Notes: generated from the sequence alone by a model not told the origin. Positions 7,518-17,245 are shown, numbered from the stretch's first letter. The stretch: DNA of 64,000 nt from an uncultured Corynebacterium sp. (GCF_946998835.1 NZ_CAMQAZ010000007.1:37542-101541), one strand, 5' to 3'. Numbers and translations: made by a program.

Positions 7518-9752
7518 CTAGCGTCTCGTCAATTTATCCACAAGCGTGGTGACAATCTTCCGCAAGACCTTTCCGAGGAGGGTCAGCGCGTATGCCACCA
7601 TCAACTGGATGAGGGATTCACCCAAGGCGGTCAGCTTCATGCTGAGCGAAGATTTCGCGGCAGGTTCTGCAGCATGAACTGGCTCGTCAATACGAGACGG
7701 TTCACTAGTGAGAATCGGTTCCCTTACAAGGACAGGCTCTGCATCACGGAGCTGCTCAGCCTGACGGTACTCATCTTCGGCAGCCACCAAGGCTGGTTCC
7801 TCTATCGCCTCAGGCTCAAGCTCAGGCTCGGGCTCAAGCTCGAGCTCAGGCTCGGGCTCGGGCTCGTACTCTGGCAATAGCGCCGGTATTGCAGCCGGAT
7901 TCTCTAGAAGCACCGGTTCAAACTCTTCGGTCGGTTCAGACTCAACCAGGGACTCAGACGAATCGACCGTTGGCTCAGGTTCGACCGTCTGTTCCGGAGC
8001 CTCTGGCTCCAACACCGGCACAGCAGTATCCAGTTTGCCAGCGGCAACAAGTTCCTCAGCGCCCTGACGATCCGCAATCTCCACATTCTCGTCCGAAGTG
8101 TCCCTGAGTTCCTCAGCGGACGGCTCCACTTCCACAGGGGCCTTGGATTCAGACCACTTCTTCTGGGCGTAAAGCACAGCCTCCAAGAAAATGACAAGAG
8201 CCACTAACCCGACAAGCACTCGAATGTTAAATGAAAGGAATGGTTCGGAGTAGGATGCCCGCGGAGTCCAGGGAATTCGCTGAACAATTAGTACCGAAAT
8301 AAGTGACGGCCAAAATGGGCGGGTCAAAGAGCCCTGCAAAACCACAAAGAGAATTCCGTAAACGAGAGCACCAATTGCAACGCCAAGCATGCCCGCATCT
8401 ACCCAAAGCTCAACAGGGGCTGACGACCCGAATCCCGCACCGCTAAGGTACGAATCACCCATGTAGTAATAAGAGAACGTATGCGCAAAAGAGTGCCCAT
8501 GGAGGGCCTGTTCTGCCGATGACCCCTGTAGATAATCGAATCGGCCGTCGCCGTAGATTGGCCCTAGAATACGTGACTGGAAGAAAGTGATGAAAGGACC
8601 GAACGCATAGCCTCGTCCCTCAGGAATTTGCTCCAAATAGCCCTTTTCAGTCAACAGGATTGGGAGATTTCCTGTCACACCCAACTCCACCAGAGCTGCA
8701 GGGACTGCATCGCCACCCTGAACCTGGGTACCACGTGCCTCATTTACTCGAGAAATTGAGTTTATTCCAACTACTGCGAAGACCGCTACAACAGTGGCAA
8801 GCCCAGCAGAAACAAATGGATGTTGGCGAATCGCCTTCCAGTTAATCCCACGGGCCAAAAGGTAAATAACCACCGCAAGCAGCGGCAACATGACAGAATT
8901 TCGATTTCCTGTCAGGATTAAAACTGAGCGGGTTAGGAAAAACAGTACGAGCGGGAAAAAGAGATTTCGCATACGGGGCATTGTTGCCAAAAAGGCGAAG
9001 AAAGCGACTAGCGAAAACTCAGCACCATAGCTAAATATCGCTGGAGTAACTTGATTTCGCACTTGTGCATAGGCAAAGTAGCCATTCGCCCAAACATATG
9101 AAATTGCATACCATGCATTAATGAATGCAAATGGTACCGAAACATAAAAAGCATACTTTATGGCTTTTTGCGCAACAGGCTGAGCGTATCGGGGTGTTTT
9201 AGCAACTTCCTGGGTCGGCAGCTTCTTCGTACGCCAATACGAAGCTCCGTAGAATACAACGCAGTAGCTAATAATCAGCACTACGTTAAATATGAAGTAG
9301 AGTCCGAAAGAATTAATTACGTGCCCGGGATCTGTGCCGTAGGTTCCAGCTAAACCAATTTCCCCACCTTTATGGCCATAGGGAAGGTTTTTTGCGCCGA
9401 GAAACTGCACTGCAAAGACACGTCCATAAATAAATATGAAGTATCCCAACTCAAATGCCAGAAGCACACTGTGCTTGGTGCAGGCCAAAAGGGCCCACAG
9501 CATAATGGCAAAGGAGAAGTATATAGACCAATTCGCCATTGCCTCGGGCTGCTGGCTAGACCAGTAAAGAGAAATCGCCCCGGCAGCCACCAATGCAAAT
9601 ACGGCAATGAGTATCCGAATTACAGCTACAGTTTTTTCAACCTTCGTCGGCACACCTGCAGAACCTCGTTCTGATTCCGTGTGCGAGGCAACCTCAGTCG
9701 GCGACGAAATAGTATTGGTTGTAAGGCTAGCGCCCAGTTCAGTGCTACTCAT
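7518..9752 (-). CDS. Wzy-like oligosaccharide polymerase with a long Glu/Pro-rich tail
   Basis: A 744-residue protein. Residues 1-40 are a cytosolic leader, then about 40-520 hold some 10-12 membrane segments with an O-antigen-polymerase look, including a large external loop near 340-440. Such proteins join lipid-linked repeat units outside the membrane. Residues about 535-700 form an acidic, proline-rich, low-complexity tail with (EP)n/(EL)n runs, and the last 45 residues form an amphipathic or hydrophobic helix followed by a basic end. The tail is unusual for a polymerase and could tether it to partners. The DNA behind the run is a hexanucleotide-like repeat (about 7803-7870), which can change length in frame. 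Overlaps the upstream gene by 8 bp, so translation is probably coupled. Confidence 0.75.
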   Translation of the reverse strand: MSSTELGASLTTNTISSPTEVASHTESERGSAGVPTKVEKTVAVIRILIAVFALVAAGAISLYWSSQQPEAMANWSIYFSFAIMLWALLACTKHSVLLAFELGYFIFIYGRVFAVQFLGAKNLPYGHKGGEIGLAGTYGTDPGHVINSFGLYFIFNVVLIISYCVVFYGASYWRTKKLPTQEVAKTPRYAQPVAQKAIKYAFYVSVPFAFINAWYAISYVWANGYFAYAQVRNQVTPAIFSYGAEFSLVAFFAFLATMPRMRNLFFPLVLFFLTRSVLILTGNRNSVMLPLLAVVIYLLARGINWKAIRQHPFVSAGLATVVAVFAVVGINSISRVNEARGTQVQGGDAVPAALVELGVTGNLPILLTEKGYLEQIPEGRGYAFGPFITFFQSRILGPIYGDGRFDYLQGSSAEQALHGHSFAHTFSYYYMGDSYLSGAGFGSSAPVELWVDAGMLGVAIGALVYGILFVVLQGSLTRPFWPSLISVLIVQRIPWTPRASYSEPFLSFNIRVLVGLVALVIFLEAVLYAQKKWSESKAPVEVEPSAEELRDTSDENVEIADRQGAEELVAAGKLDTAVPVLEPEAPEQTVEPEPTVDSSESLVESEPTEEFEPVLLENPAAIPALLPEYEPEPEPELELEPEPELEPEAIEEPALVAAEDEYRQAEQLRDAEPVLVREPILTSEPSRIDEPVHAAEPAAKSSLSMKLTALGESLIQLMVAYALTLLGKVLRKIVTTLVDKLTRR
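7803..7870. repeat. Hexanucleotide-type tandem repeat inside the polymerase gene
   Basis: About 11 imperfect copies of a 6-bp unit (CTCAGG, CTCGGG, CTCAAG, CTCGAG variants) encode the Glu-Pro/Glu-Leu run in the tail. Because the unit is six bases long, slippage changes the tail by two residues and keeps the frame. Confidence 0.7.
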
Positions 9753-11643
9753 CGTAGAAACCCTTCAGCTTCTTCGCAAAGGTCGTGAAATTTTTGGCTG
9801 CATTCCAATCCTTTTCCCACGTTTCAAATGCGCCAGCAGACAACCGTGCATAATCATCGTCACTAGTGAATAAGACGGACTCTACCGCATCGGCAATCTC
9901 GGTAACGGACGCGTTCTCAGCAACGAGTCGGCCATTTTCGCCATCATGAACGAGTTCTGCTGTACCGCCGACATCAGTTGCAATAACCGGAATAGCAGCA
10001 GCAATCGATTCCATAATGGACACCGGCACACCTTCAGAACTGGAAAGGTTTATGAAAGCAGCCACATCATTTCCTCGGTACCAAGAAAGCAAATCCGAGT
10101 TTGCAATATAGCCTGCAAAACGCACTGCCCCATGAGGGATATTTAGTGAATCAATCTCAGCACGAATCTTGTCTTCCATCGTTTTTGGACCGGCACCAAA
10201 GTGCACCCATTCAAGGTCGTGTCCTCGATTGGTCAGCTCCTTGACGACTGCCGCAACTAGCGGGAGGCGCTTTACCTCGTTGAAGGTTGAAACTGAAACC
10301 AGTCGCGCCGTATCTGGCAGCTTACGTGGTTCCACTGCATTCGCGGCTACGCCGAGATGCTCTACTGATACCCGATCTGCGTACTCGGGAAACTCCGCAC
10401 GAACCACATCTGCGCCTTCTTCGGAGACTGCGTATAACTTGTCGCTGTGTTCGACGATGAAGCGCCTCTGGGGCAGGTAATTTAGCCTATTCTGCTCGGG
10501 TAGCACGTCATACCGGTGAGCACGAGTAATCATGCGAGTAGTGTCAGACCACTGGGCGTCGACAAGCAAACCTGCAAGGAATGCGGTCACATACATCCGA
10601 TATGCATAGACCGCCACTTTCTCGGAACCAAGTTCAGCGCGAAGCTTTGGCTCGATCTGGCTCCAGAGCTGATTCGAACGAGCTGTAAAGTATGCATCAA
10701 ATGCGAGTGCCGCTGGGTTCCAACGCATATCCTTGAGGGGCGAAAGTTGTCGCTTCAGCAGCATTTTCGGAAGCCAAGCCAGCGTGTACTTCAGCTTCGC
10801 CATCTTCCCGGTCGGGAGAGCCGAAGTAATAACGACTGTATCGGGGCCGGTATCAAATGAGCGCTTCATGCCCTTTTCGTACATCACGGGCACAATAACA
10901 ATCTTAGAAAACTGCTGTTGCAGATACGGGAATTCAGACTCCAGGTACTCTTCACCTCGGTGATAAGGGAAGAAGTTTGTAAACATCACCAACGTCGACT
11001 CATCGTGCGAATCTTCTGACGATGACTGCTTGCTGCTGGTTTTAGCTGCTGAGTCTGAATTGATGCCCGATCGACGAAGCACCTTATCCACGCTCGAGAG
11101 CAAGATTTTAAAGTCATTGAGCAAACTCAAATTTTGTACGTACTCGATGTCAGTTCGGTACCGTTGGTCCAAGTTTGCAGAATTTCGGTAGCGGGCCTGC
11201 GCTAGACCAGTAACGCCTGGCCGTACGGTGAACTTTTCAAAGTACCACTCCGGATATGTGTCAACATTTCCAGTTGGCGAAGGCCGCGGCCCGACTAGTG
11301 ACATGTCACCTTTGAACACGTTCCACAGCTGTGGCAGTTCGTCGATACTGGTGCTGCGGAGGAACTTTCCAACACGAGTAACACGAGAGTCGTTATCAGA
11401 GTTGAAGGTAGAACCATCAGCGTTGCGAATATCCGGAGCATTGACCTTCATCGTCCGGAACTTGAGCATGTCGAATTGCTGCATGCCACGCCCCAGTCGC
11501 CGCGATCGATAAAAGATAGGACCGCCATCGTCCGCCTTAATCGCAACAGCGACGGGCACACCAACTAGCGCGACCACTGGCAGGGCTAGACCCGATGCCA
11601 CCAAATCAAATAGGCGCTTTCCGCCGGCAGTCAATTTGCGCAT
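9745..11643 (-). CDS. Fused initiating sugar-1-phosphate transferase and GT4 glycosyltransferase
   Basis: A 632-residue two-domain protein. Residues about 1-205 are a PglC/WcaJ-type phosphoglycosyltransferase: one reentrant hydrophobic segment (LVASGLALPVVALVGVPVAV), then KFRTMK, DELPQLWNVFKGDMSLVGPRP and the RPGVTGLAQ motif. These enzymes place the first sugar phosphate on undecaprenyl phosphate. Residues about 215-632 form a GT-B family 4 glycosyltransferase with the EGVPVSIMES donor-binding motif (about 555). A Ser-rich linker joins them. One polypeptide could thus start the repeat unit and add a further sugar. Preceded by the epimerase gene and overlapped by the polymerase gene. The fusion is seen directly; donor sugars are not predictable. 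Confidence 0.85.
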   Translation of the reverse strand: MRKLTAGGKRLFDLVASGLALPVVALVGVPVAVAIKADDGGPIFYRSRRLGRGMQQFDMLKFRTMKVNAPDIRNADGSTFNSDNDSRVTRVGKFLRSTSIDELPQLWNVFKGDMSLVGPRPSPTGNVDTYPEWYFEKFTVRPGVTGLAQARYRNSANLDQRYRTDIEYVQNLSLLNDFKILLSSVDKVLRRSGINSDSAAKTSSKQSSSEDSHDESTLVMFTNFFPYHRGEEYLESEFPYLQQQFSKIVIVPVMYEKGMKRSFDTGPDTVVITSALPTGKMAKLKYTLAWLPKMLLKRQLSPLKDMRWNPAALAFDAYFTARSNQLWSQIEPKLRAELGSEKVAVYAYRMYVTAFLAGLLVDAQWSDTTRMITRAHRYDVLPEQNRLNYLPQRRFIVEHSDKLYAVSEEGADVVRAEFPEYADRVSVEHLGVAANAVEPRKLPDTARLVSVSTFNEVKRLPLVAAVVKELTNRGHDLEWVHFGAGPKTMEDKIRAEIDSLNIPHGAVRFAGYIANSDLLSWYRGNDVAAFINLSSSEGVPVSIMESIAAAIPVIATDVGGTAELVHDGENGRLVAENASVTEIADAVESVLFTSDDDYARLSAGAFETWEKDWNAAKNFTTFAKKLKGFYDE

Positions 11644-11679
11644 GAAGATTCCTTTGTCTGATAGAAGATTGGATTTAAC

Positions 11680-12588
11680 TCAACTGTTGGATAAGTTCGA
11701 GGCCGCGAGAAGTCGATTCCGAATATCGGTGACACCCGAAACAAAGTCATATGCCGGTTGATACTTCAGTACCTCTACTGCCCGTGTGAGATCCATAAGA
11801 CTTGGAATTGAGGTGTCAGCCCATTCATCGACGATCGTGGGCTCAGGGATATTAAATACCTCGCTGACAATCTGCGCGATTTCGAAATTTGAAACCGCCG
11901 CACCGGAACCAATATTAAAAGAACCTTCGACGTTATCCATCGGCTGATTCTCATCGCCCAATGCCAGCGCAATCGCCTCTGCTGCATCAGCTACGTACGT
12001 CATATCACGACGTTTCTCACTTGGGGGGCAAACCTTTAGCGGTTTCCCCTCCGCAGCTGTTTTAAGAAAAGTATTAATCATGTGAGGCGTATTTTCGAAA
12101 GCACCGTAGAGGTGGCCAAAACGCAGGGAAACGACCCTCGTCTTGCCTTCTCGCGCATGAATAGAGCCCAGTTGTTCAATCGCAAGTTTCGCAATGCCAT
12201 ACGAATTGCGTGGCGTACCCGTATGATCTTCACTCCATGGGAGTGTCAATGCCGGGTCATATACTGAAATAGATGATGCGAGTACGCAGGTCTGGACACC
12301 AGCTGCTTCGCAGCCACGAATAATGTTGTCGGCTGTCGTTATGTCGGCAACAAAATTCTCAATTGGTTCCTGGCCGCCCCGGCGAGCTGCAAGGTGCACA
12401 ACCGCGTCCACGTCTGCGAGCAGGCCGTTGAAGCTATCAGAGCCATACACCGCAGGGACTACGCGGCAGCCAGCAACTTCGCCACTGTATGAACGAGACA
12501 CCCCAAGAACCTGGTGCCCGCGAGATGTCAACACTGCTGCGGCTTCGGCACCTAGGAGGCCGGTAATTCCCGTGATTAAGACTCGCAT
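11680..12588 (-). CDS. NAD-dependent epimerase/dehydratase of the sugar SDR family
   Basis: A 302-residue extended short-chain dehydrogenase. It has the GITGLLGAEAA nucleotide loop at residues 7-17, a Ser-rich SSISVYD strand and the catalytic YGIAK (about residue 132). Extended SDRs of this length act on nucleotide sugars as epimerases, reductases or dehydratases. Located between the ATP-grasp gene and the fused glycosyltransferase, so it probably supplies one of the sugar donors or remodels the modified sugar. Substrate is unknown. Confidence 0.8.
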   Translation of the reverse strand: MRVLITGITGLLGAEAAAVLTSRGHQVLGVSRSYSGEVAGCRVVPAVYGSDSFNGLLADVDAVVHLAARRGGQEPIENFVADITTADNIIRGCEAAGVQTCVLASSISVYDPALTLPWSEDHTGTPRNSYGIAKLAIEQLGSIHAREGKTRVVSLRFGHLYGAFENTPHMINTFLKTAAEGKPLKVCPPSEKRRDMTYVADAAEAIALALGDENQPMDNVEGSFNIGSGAAVSNFEIAQIVSEVFNIPEPTIVDEWADTSIPSLMDLTRAVEVLKYQPAYDFVSGVTDIRNRLLAASNLSNS

Positions 12589-12621
12589 CGTGTGTTCCTG
12601 CCTGCCAGTTTCTTGCCCTGA

Positions 12622-13818
12622 TTAACTGACAGGGTCAAAGCGAATTTCATAACCTATCTTGTCAAAACGGCCATTAACTGGTCGAATATTCTGGCCTTCT
12701 TGGTAGTACCGAAAACCGGCGACTGGCTGATTCTCCGAGTTAGCAGTCGAGTCGACTTCCGCATAATGTTCCGGATATTCAGCGGGCGTATTCGGCTGCT
12801 GGCAGAGAAACTCCAAGGTAGCAGGATGAATCTGCAGCTCGTCGGGAAACTCTGGTTGCTCACCAAAAACAAGGTGGCGCAAAGTGATTTTCATCAAGTC
12901 CACGGATGTCGAGTAAGAGAGCAAGTGCCACATATGGCAACCATCAAGTCGGGGCGTAATTTCGATGATTCGTACATCCCCCTGGTCAATCTTGACCTGC
13001 GCATACACCGGACCATTCACAATGCCTAAGCGATCAGCAAATTTAGTAATACTCTCATGCAACCGCGCCGTAATGTTTGCATCGCCGCTGTATCGAGACG
13101 GAACGGTATGAGCACGAATAAGGCCGGTATATTGTGGCCACGTGACACGGTCGCTGACTACGAGGAATTTAATCTCGCCATTGACTAGGTAGCCATTGAC
13201 TGAGACTTCTGTGCCTCCAATGTACTCTTCGACAATTGCACTGCTTGTCCGAGAAAAACTTGCTGCTTCAGCTGCCGCTGCAGGAATTTGCTTCTCATCA
13301 TCGATGAGCTGAATTCCCCGCTGCCCTTGCGCGTCCGCAGGTTTAACAATCCACGGTCCAGAACCCGGTGCTACCACCGTCGGCTCGTTTGGCTTACCGT
13401 TGCCATCTTTTTCTTGGTCAGCAAAAGAACAGTGCGAGAAGCCGACGGCCCCGGGAAGATTTTGCGTGCGCTCACGCATTGCAATCTTGTTATTACAAGT
13501 AAGTGCCGTCTCTTTGCTCACAAAGTGAGGTAGCCCGAACTCTTCTGAAAGAGCCATCGACACAGGCATGGCTAAATCTGATCCGGTGGAATAGACCACA
13601 TCAATCTTTTGGGAATTAAGAAGCTCCCGCATCTTGGCGAGATCCATAAAGTTCGCTTCCACAAACTTATCAGCAGACTCAGCTGCCGGCCCATCAGCGG
13701 CCTGCGCCGCTACCAGCACTTTGACGCCCATCTCCTGTGCCGCCAATACTGCATCATTCTGTACCGCGGCAGCGCCGAGAATCAATAGGGTTTTATCACT
13801 AGCGCAGGTGTTGGTCAT
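12622..13818 (-). CDS. ATP-grasp ligase of the polysaccharide operon
   Basis: A 398-residue ATP-grasp enzyme with a pre-ATP-grasp domain (about 1-110), then ATP-binding elements IVKPADAQGQRG (about 165), VEEYIGGTEVSVNGY (about 205) and the metal-binding VRIIEITPRLDG (about 300). ATP-grasp enzymes join a carboxylate to an amine or thiol through an acyl phosphate. Its start overlaps the aminotransferase stop (ATGA, 13815-13818), which ties it closely to the enzyme that makes the amine. I infer that it acylates the new 4-amino group with a carboxylic or amino acid, in the slot where a PglD-type acetyltransferase would be expected. That role is not proven by sequence. Confidence 0.75.
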   Translation of the reverse strand: MTNTCASDKTLLILGAAAVQNDAVLAAQEMGVKVLVAAQAADGPAAESADKFVEANFMDLAKMRELLNSQKIDVVYSTGSDLAMPVSMALSEEFGLPHFVSKETALTCNNKIAMRERTQNLPGAVGFSHCSFADQEKDGNGKPNEPTVVAPGSGPWIVKPADAQGQRGIQLIDDEKQIPAAAAEAASFSRTSSAIVEEYIGGTEVSVNGYLVNGEIKFLVVSDRVTWPQYTGLIRAHTVPSRYSGDANITARLHESITKFADRLGIVNGPVYAQVKIDQGDVRIIEITPRLDGCHMWHLLSYSTSVDLMKITLRHLVFGEQPEFPDELQIHPATLEFLCQQPNTPAEYPEHYAEVDSTANSENQPVAGFRYYQEGQNIRPVNGRFDKIGYEIRFDPVS

Positions 13819-15041
13819 GCTCCTACCGCTTTCCTCGATGCATCAAAGACATCAATGACAGTTTGGACATCTTCATCCGAGAGCTTTGTGTGCAAGGGGA
13901 ACGAAATAACGCGGTCCGACAATGCTGCTGCATTCGGAAAATCACTGAGCTTAAAGCCCAAGTTTTTATATGCAGTCAGTGCTGGTAGCGGCTTGTAATG
14001 AACATTTGCTGCTACGCCACGTTTTGCCATCTCATCGATGATCTGATTTCGTTTATCACTTTCCGCTGGCGGCAGGACCGCCAAGAAGAGGTGGCAACTT
14101 GAAGCTTCTGGATAGCTATCGTGGTGCAGAAAATCTACGCCGTGTTCCTTCAATGCTTCGGCATAGCGTTGTGTTATCTCACGGCGCCGAGCGAGCGTCT
14201 CATCGTAACGCTGAAGCTGTGACAGCCCCAGCGCCGCAAGCACATCGGGCATGTTCGCCTTGTGACCGGCGAATTCGATGTCATATTCCCAGCCACCGAG
14301 CTTCGTTTTTGCAAGCGCATCCTTTGACTGCCCGTGGAGAATGCTGACGCGGAGATCGCGGTAGATTTTGGCGTTATCCAATCCAGGAATATCCCGCCAG
14401 AGTACGGCGCCGCCTTCCGCTGTTGTCAGATTCTTAACTGCGTGGAAGGAAACCGAACAGAAATCAGCATTAGCACCGATACCCAACCCCCTTGGGAGTT
14501 TTGCGCCAAGCGAATGGGCCGCATCACTAATTACTGCAATTCGTCCGAGAGCCTCTTGCACGCTATTGCTTGGCGAAAACTTCTTTTCAGCACTTTCACC
14601 AGCAGCAAACTTTTCCAGGGCTGAAACTAACTGGCCGTGGTCATAGATGACGCCACCGAGATCGACAGTGACAATTGCCTTTGTTTTCGGAGTGACTTTC
14701 TCCAAGATGGCATCGACACTTGGGGTGAAACTGTCTGGAGCGTTGTCCACCATCACAATATCCGCACCGACGTGCAGCGCTGCAGAAGCCGTTGCCGTAT
14801 AGGTGTACGCAGGAACAATAACTTCATCACCAGGGCCAATCCCCAGGAATCGGAAAATGGTTTCTTCAGCGGTGGTTGCAGAACTTGTCAGAAGCGCACC
14901 TGCGGCATCTGTGTAAGATGCAAGCTCCTTTTCAAATTGAGCACCAACTGGACCAGTTGTAATCCATCCACTCTTCAAAACGTCAACGACAGCCTGGATG
15001 TCCTCTTCGCGAATATCTGGTGGAGAGAAAGGAATGCTCAT
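13815..15041 (-). CDS. DegT/DnrJ/EryC1/StrS aminotransferase (PglE-like)
   Basis: A 408-residue PLP-dependent sugar aminotransferase. The N-terminal IPFSPPDIREEDIQAVVDVLKSG, the SATTAEE PLP-phosphate loop and the catalytic Lys in SFHAVKNLTTAEGG (about residue 200) are typical. These enzymes transfer an amino group from glutamate to a 4-keto (or 3-keto) nucleotide sugar. Coupled to the 4,6-dehydratase gene through an overlapping TAATG at 15041, so the likely reaction is UDP-4-keto-6-deoxy-HexNAc to the 4-amino sugar, as in bacillosamine-type pathways. The insert around residues 145-170 is longer than in PglE. Confidence 0.85.
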   Translation of the reverse strand: MSIPFSPPDIREEDIQAVVDVLKSGWITTGPVGAQFEKELASYTDAAGALLTSSATTAEETIFRFLGIGPGDEVIVPAYTYTATASAALHVGADIVMVDNAPDSFTPSVDAILEKVTPKTKAIVTVDLGGVIYDHGQLVSALEKFAAGESAEKKFSPSNSVQEALGRIAVISDAAHSLGAKLPRGLGIGANADFCSVSFHAVKNLTTAEGGAVLWRDIPGLDNAKIYRDLRVSILHGQSKDALAKTKLGGWEYDIEFAGHKANMPDVLAALGLSQLQRYDETLARRREITQRYAEALKEHGVDFLHHDSYPEASSCHLFLAVLPPAESDKRNQIIDEMAKRGVAANVHYKPLPALTAYKNLGFKLSDFPNAAALSDRVISFPLHTKLSDEDVQTVIDVFDASRKAVGA

Positions 15042-16885
15042 TAGTTATCTCCGGCTTCTTCAACTACTGAATTCGATGAACTGCCGTGCTCAGCAAGCCA
15101 GCGGCGAGCTGCGTCGTGATCATGGGTGCAGGAGCCAATCTGCGGGTCCATCTCCTCCGCCTCGACACGGACCTCAGTGATTAATGGGTGACGGTCACCA
15201 ATCTTGGGATCTTCGGTGTCATCAACCAGGTCTTCAGAAATCTTTTCACCGTCACGAAGACCGGTGTAGACGATTTCAACGTCTGCATCGTAAAGCTTGA
15301 TGAGGTTCTTTGCCAGCTCAGCAATCTTGACCGGCTTACCCATCTCAAGCACCAGAGTCTCACCGGACTCAGCGATGACCGTAGCCTGCAGAACAAGCTG
15401 CGAAGCCTCCGGAATAGTCATGAAGTAGCGCTGGACATCACGGTGGGTCACCGTGACCGGGCCGCCCTCCTTAATCTGGCGCTGGAAAGTCGTAATGACC
15501 GAGCCACGCGATCCAAACACATTGCCAAAGCGGACAGATGCCCAAACGCCGTCATGGATTTGTCCCATGTGTGCGGTCAAACGCTCAGCAGCACGCTTGG
15601 ACTCACCGAGAATCGAAGCCGGATTCGCTGCCTTATCTGTGGAGATATTGATAACAGTCGAAACGTTGGCCGCAGCAGATGCCTCCAACACATTCTGCGT
15701 ACCAATAACATTGGTCTGTACTGCTTCAGCTGGGTAGCTCTCCAGCAGCGGCAGGTGCTTCAAAGCCGCAGCGTGGTAGACCACATCGGGCTTGCGTTCC
15801 GTGAAAATCTGCTTCAGCATTTCCGCATCACGGATATCGGCCAGAACGGTATCGGAGCCGTCGAGAAGCGCAGTGCCCTTCAGAGATAGCTGCGTGGCGT
15901 GCAGACCCCCCTCATCGCGATCAAGCATGATGAGTTCTGCTGGCCCGAAGCGATGTACCTGGCGGCAGATTTCGGAGCCGATAGACCCACCGGCGCCAGT
16001 GACCAAAACCTTCTTGCCCTGAATGATGGAAGCGACCTTGGACTCGTCCAAGTGCAACGGCTGGCGGCCGATAAGGTCAGCGATGTTAATTTCGCGCACC
16101 TGTGAAGCGGCAATGGCGCCGCGGTGGCGCTCATACTCCTCCACGGGAGGCAGGATGAGCAGACGCAGCGAGGCTTCCTCACAGATGTGATTGAGGACGT
16201 TGATGTACTCGGTAGACAGCGGCTCATCGGTAGCGATGATGACTGACTGAGCCATAGTGCGCGATGCGGCTTCACCCAGCTGGTCAATACCGCGAATCAC
16301 ACGCAAACCATGCATACGGGAAATATGGTTCTTGCCACTCTTGTCAGGATCCACGATTCCGACGACGTGGAAGCGGTTTTCGCGAGAAATACCGGAATCC
16401 GCGAGACTGTTGATGAAGAACTTGGCTCGTCGACCGGCACCGAGAATAATCAAGCGGTTTGCCGTCTGTTTGGAACCGAAGTTGTTGCTGATCCAGCGGG
16501 CGAGAGTACGAGTGTAGATACCCGCCAACGTGGCGGCACAGGCACCTGCGAAAGGTGCATGCCACGGAATAACTGGGTCAGTCTTAAAAACCTGGTCAAG
16601 AGCCAGCAGAGCAATGGCACCGCTGACATTCATGGTCAGCAGGACAATGTCTTCTGTTCGACTTCCAGGCCATACGCGCTGCGGGTTAGTGTATTCGCCG
16701 AGGAGAAGGCCCAACAGGACAATCACCACAACTGCGACGCCAATAACGATGAAATTGGCACCGGATATCTGAGAGATAGATATCAGCTGACCGCGGAAAA
16801 TGCCATTTGCTGCAGATAGCGCAACTAACCAAGCTAGGACGTCAAATACGCACCAGGCGAGCTGCCTCCAGTCTCTGATAAACAA
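15041..16885 (-). CDS. Membrane-bound nucleotide-sugar 4,6-dehydratase (FlaA1/PglF/CapD type)
   Basis: A 614-residue protein with four N-terminal membrane segments (about 1-120), a CoA-binding-like Rossmann domain (about 135-260) and a C-terminal SDR domain (about 290-570). The SDR part has TGAGGSIGSEICRQ and the Thr-Asp-Lys catalytic triplet in NISTDKAANPASILGESKR, where the usual SDR tyrosine is absent, as in PglF-type dehydratases. Predicted reaction: UDP-GlcNAc to UDP-4-keto-6-deoxy-HexNAc. First gene of the seven-gene operon. The TTG start at 16885 sits six bases after AAGAGG; no in-frame ATG lies nearby upstream. Confidence 0.85.
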   Translation of the reverse strand: MFIRDWRQLAWCVFDVLAWLVALSAANGIFRGQLISISQISGANFIVIGVAVVVIVLLGLLLGEYTNPQRVWPGSRTEDIVLLTMNVSGAIALLALDQVFKTDPVIPWHAPFAGACAATLAGIYTRTLARWISNNFGSKQTANRLIILGAGRRAKFFINSLADSGISRENRFHVVGIVDPDKSGKNHISRMHGLRVIRGIDQLGEAASRTMAQSVIIATDEPLSTEYINVLNHICEEASLRLLILPPVEEYERHRGAIAASQVREINIADLIGRQPLHLDESKVASIIQGKKVLVTGAGGSIGSEICRQVHRFGPAELIMLDRDEGGLHATQLSLKGTALLDGSDTVLADIRDAEMLKQIFTERKPDVVYHAAALKHLPLLESYPAEAVQTNVIGTQNVLEASAAANVSTVINISTDKAANPASILGESKRAAERLTAHMGQIHDGVWASVRFGNVFGSRGSVITTFQRQIKEGGPVTVTHRDVQRYFMTIPEASQLVLQATVIAESGETLVLEMGKPVKIAELAKNLIKLYDADVEIVYTGLRDGEKISEDLVDDTEDPKIGDRHPLITEVRVEAEEMDPQIGSCTHDHDAARRWLAEHGSSSNSVVEEAGDN

Positions 16886-17245
16886 TTCATGCCTCTTACT
16901 GCTGGCTAGATTTTCAAATTTTTCAAAAGGGTAATAAAACCCTGAGAATTAACATGATATTCAACCTGAACTATATTCACGTTTCCAGTGGAACGCCCCC
17001 CCTACCGCGGGGGTAGTTGATTCATTTACCTTTTACATTTAATAGGTTCTTCGTGTGTATTTATACTGAACCTTTAAACGCTCTTTTGCGCCTTCGCCGA
17101 TGCGCAACCCCCATGCCAAACAAACCTCTAAAAGTGGCGTGTTCCGGGCTAGAGCGGTAAACGCACTTAACACCTAGGTAAGTTTTTGCCTAGGCGTCCC
17201 GTAAGGCATTCAAATAATCACTGATAAAAGGGTTACACTTTCCAC
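16886..17245. promoter_or_regulatory. Divergent promoter region of the polysaccharide operon and the LCP gene
   Basis: This 360-bp gap holds no gene. It is AT-rich near both ends, as expected for two divergent promoters. A TACACT -10-like box at 17234-17239 lies just before the LCP ATG, so that transcript may be nearly leaderless. Two CCTAGG palindromes lie 16 bp apart (17173-17178 and 17189-17194), a possible operator pair. A C-run/G-run hairpin with a CCGCGG core lies near 16995-17015. No regulator binding site was recognised by name. Confidence 0.45.
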
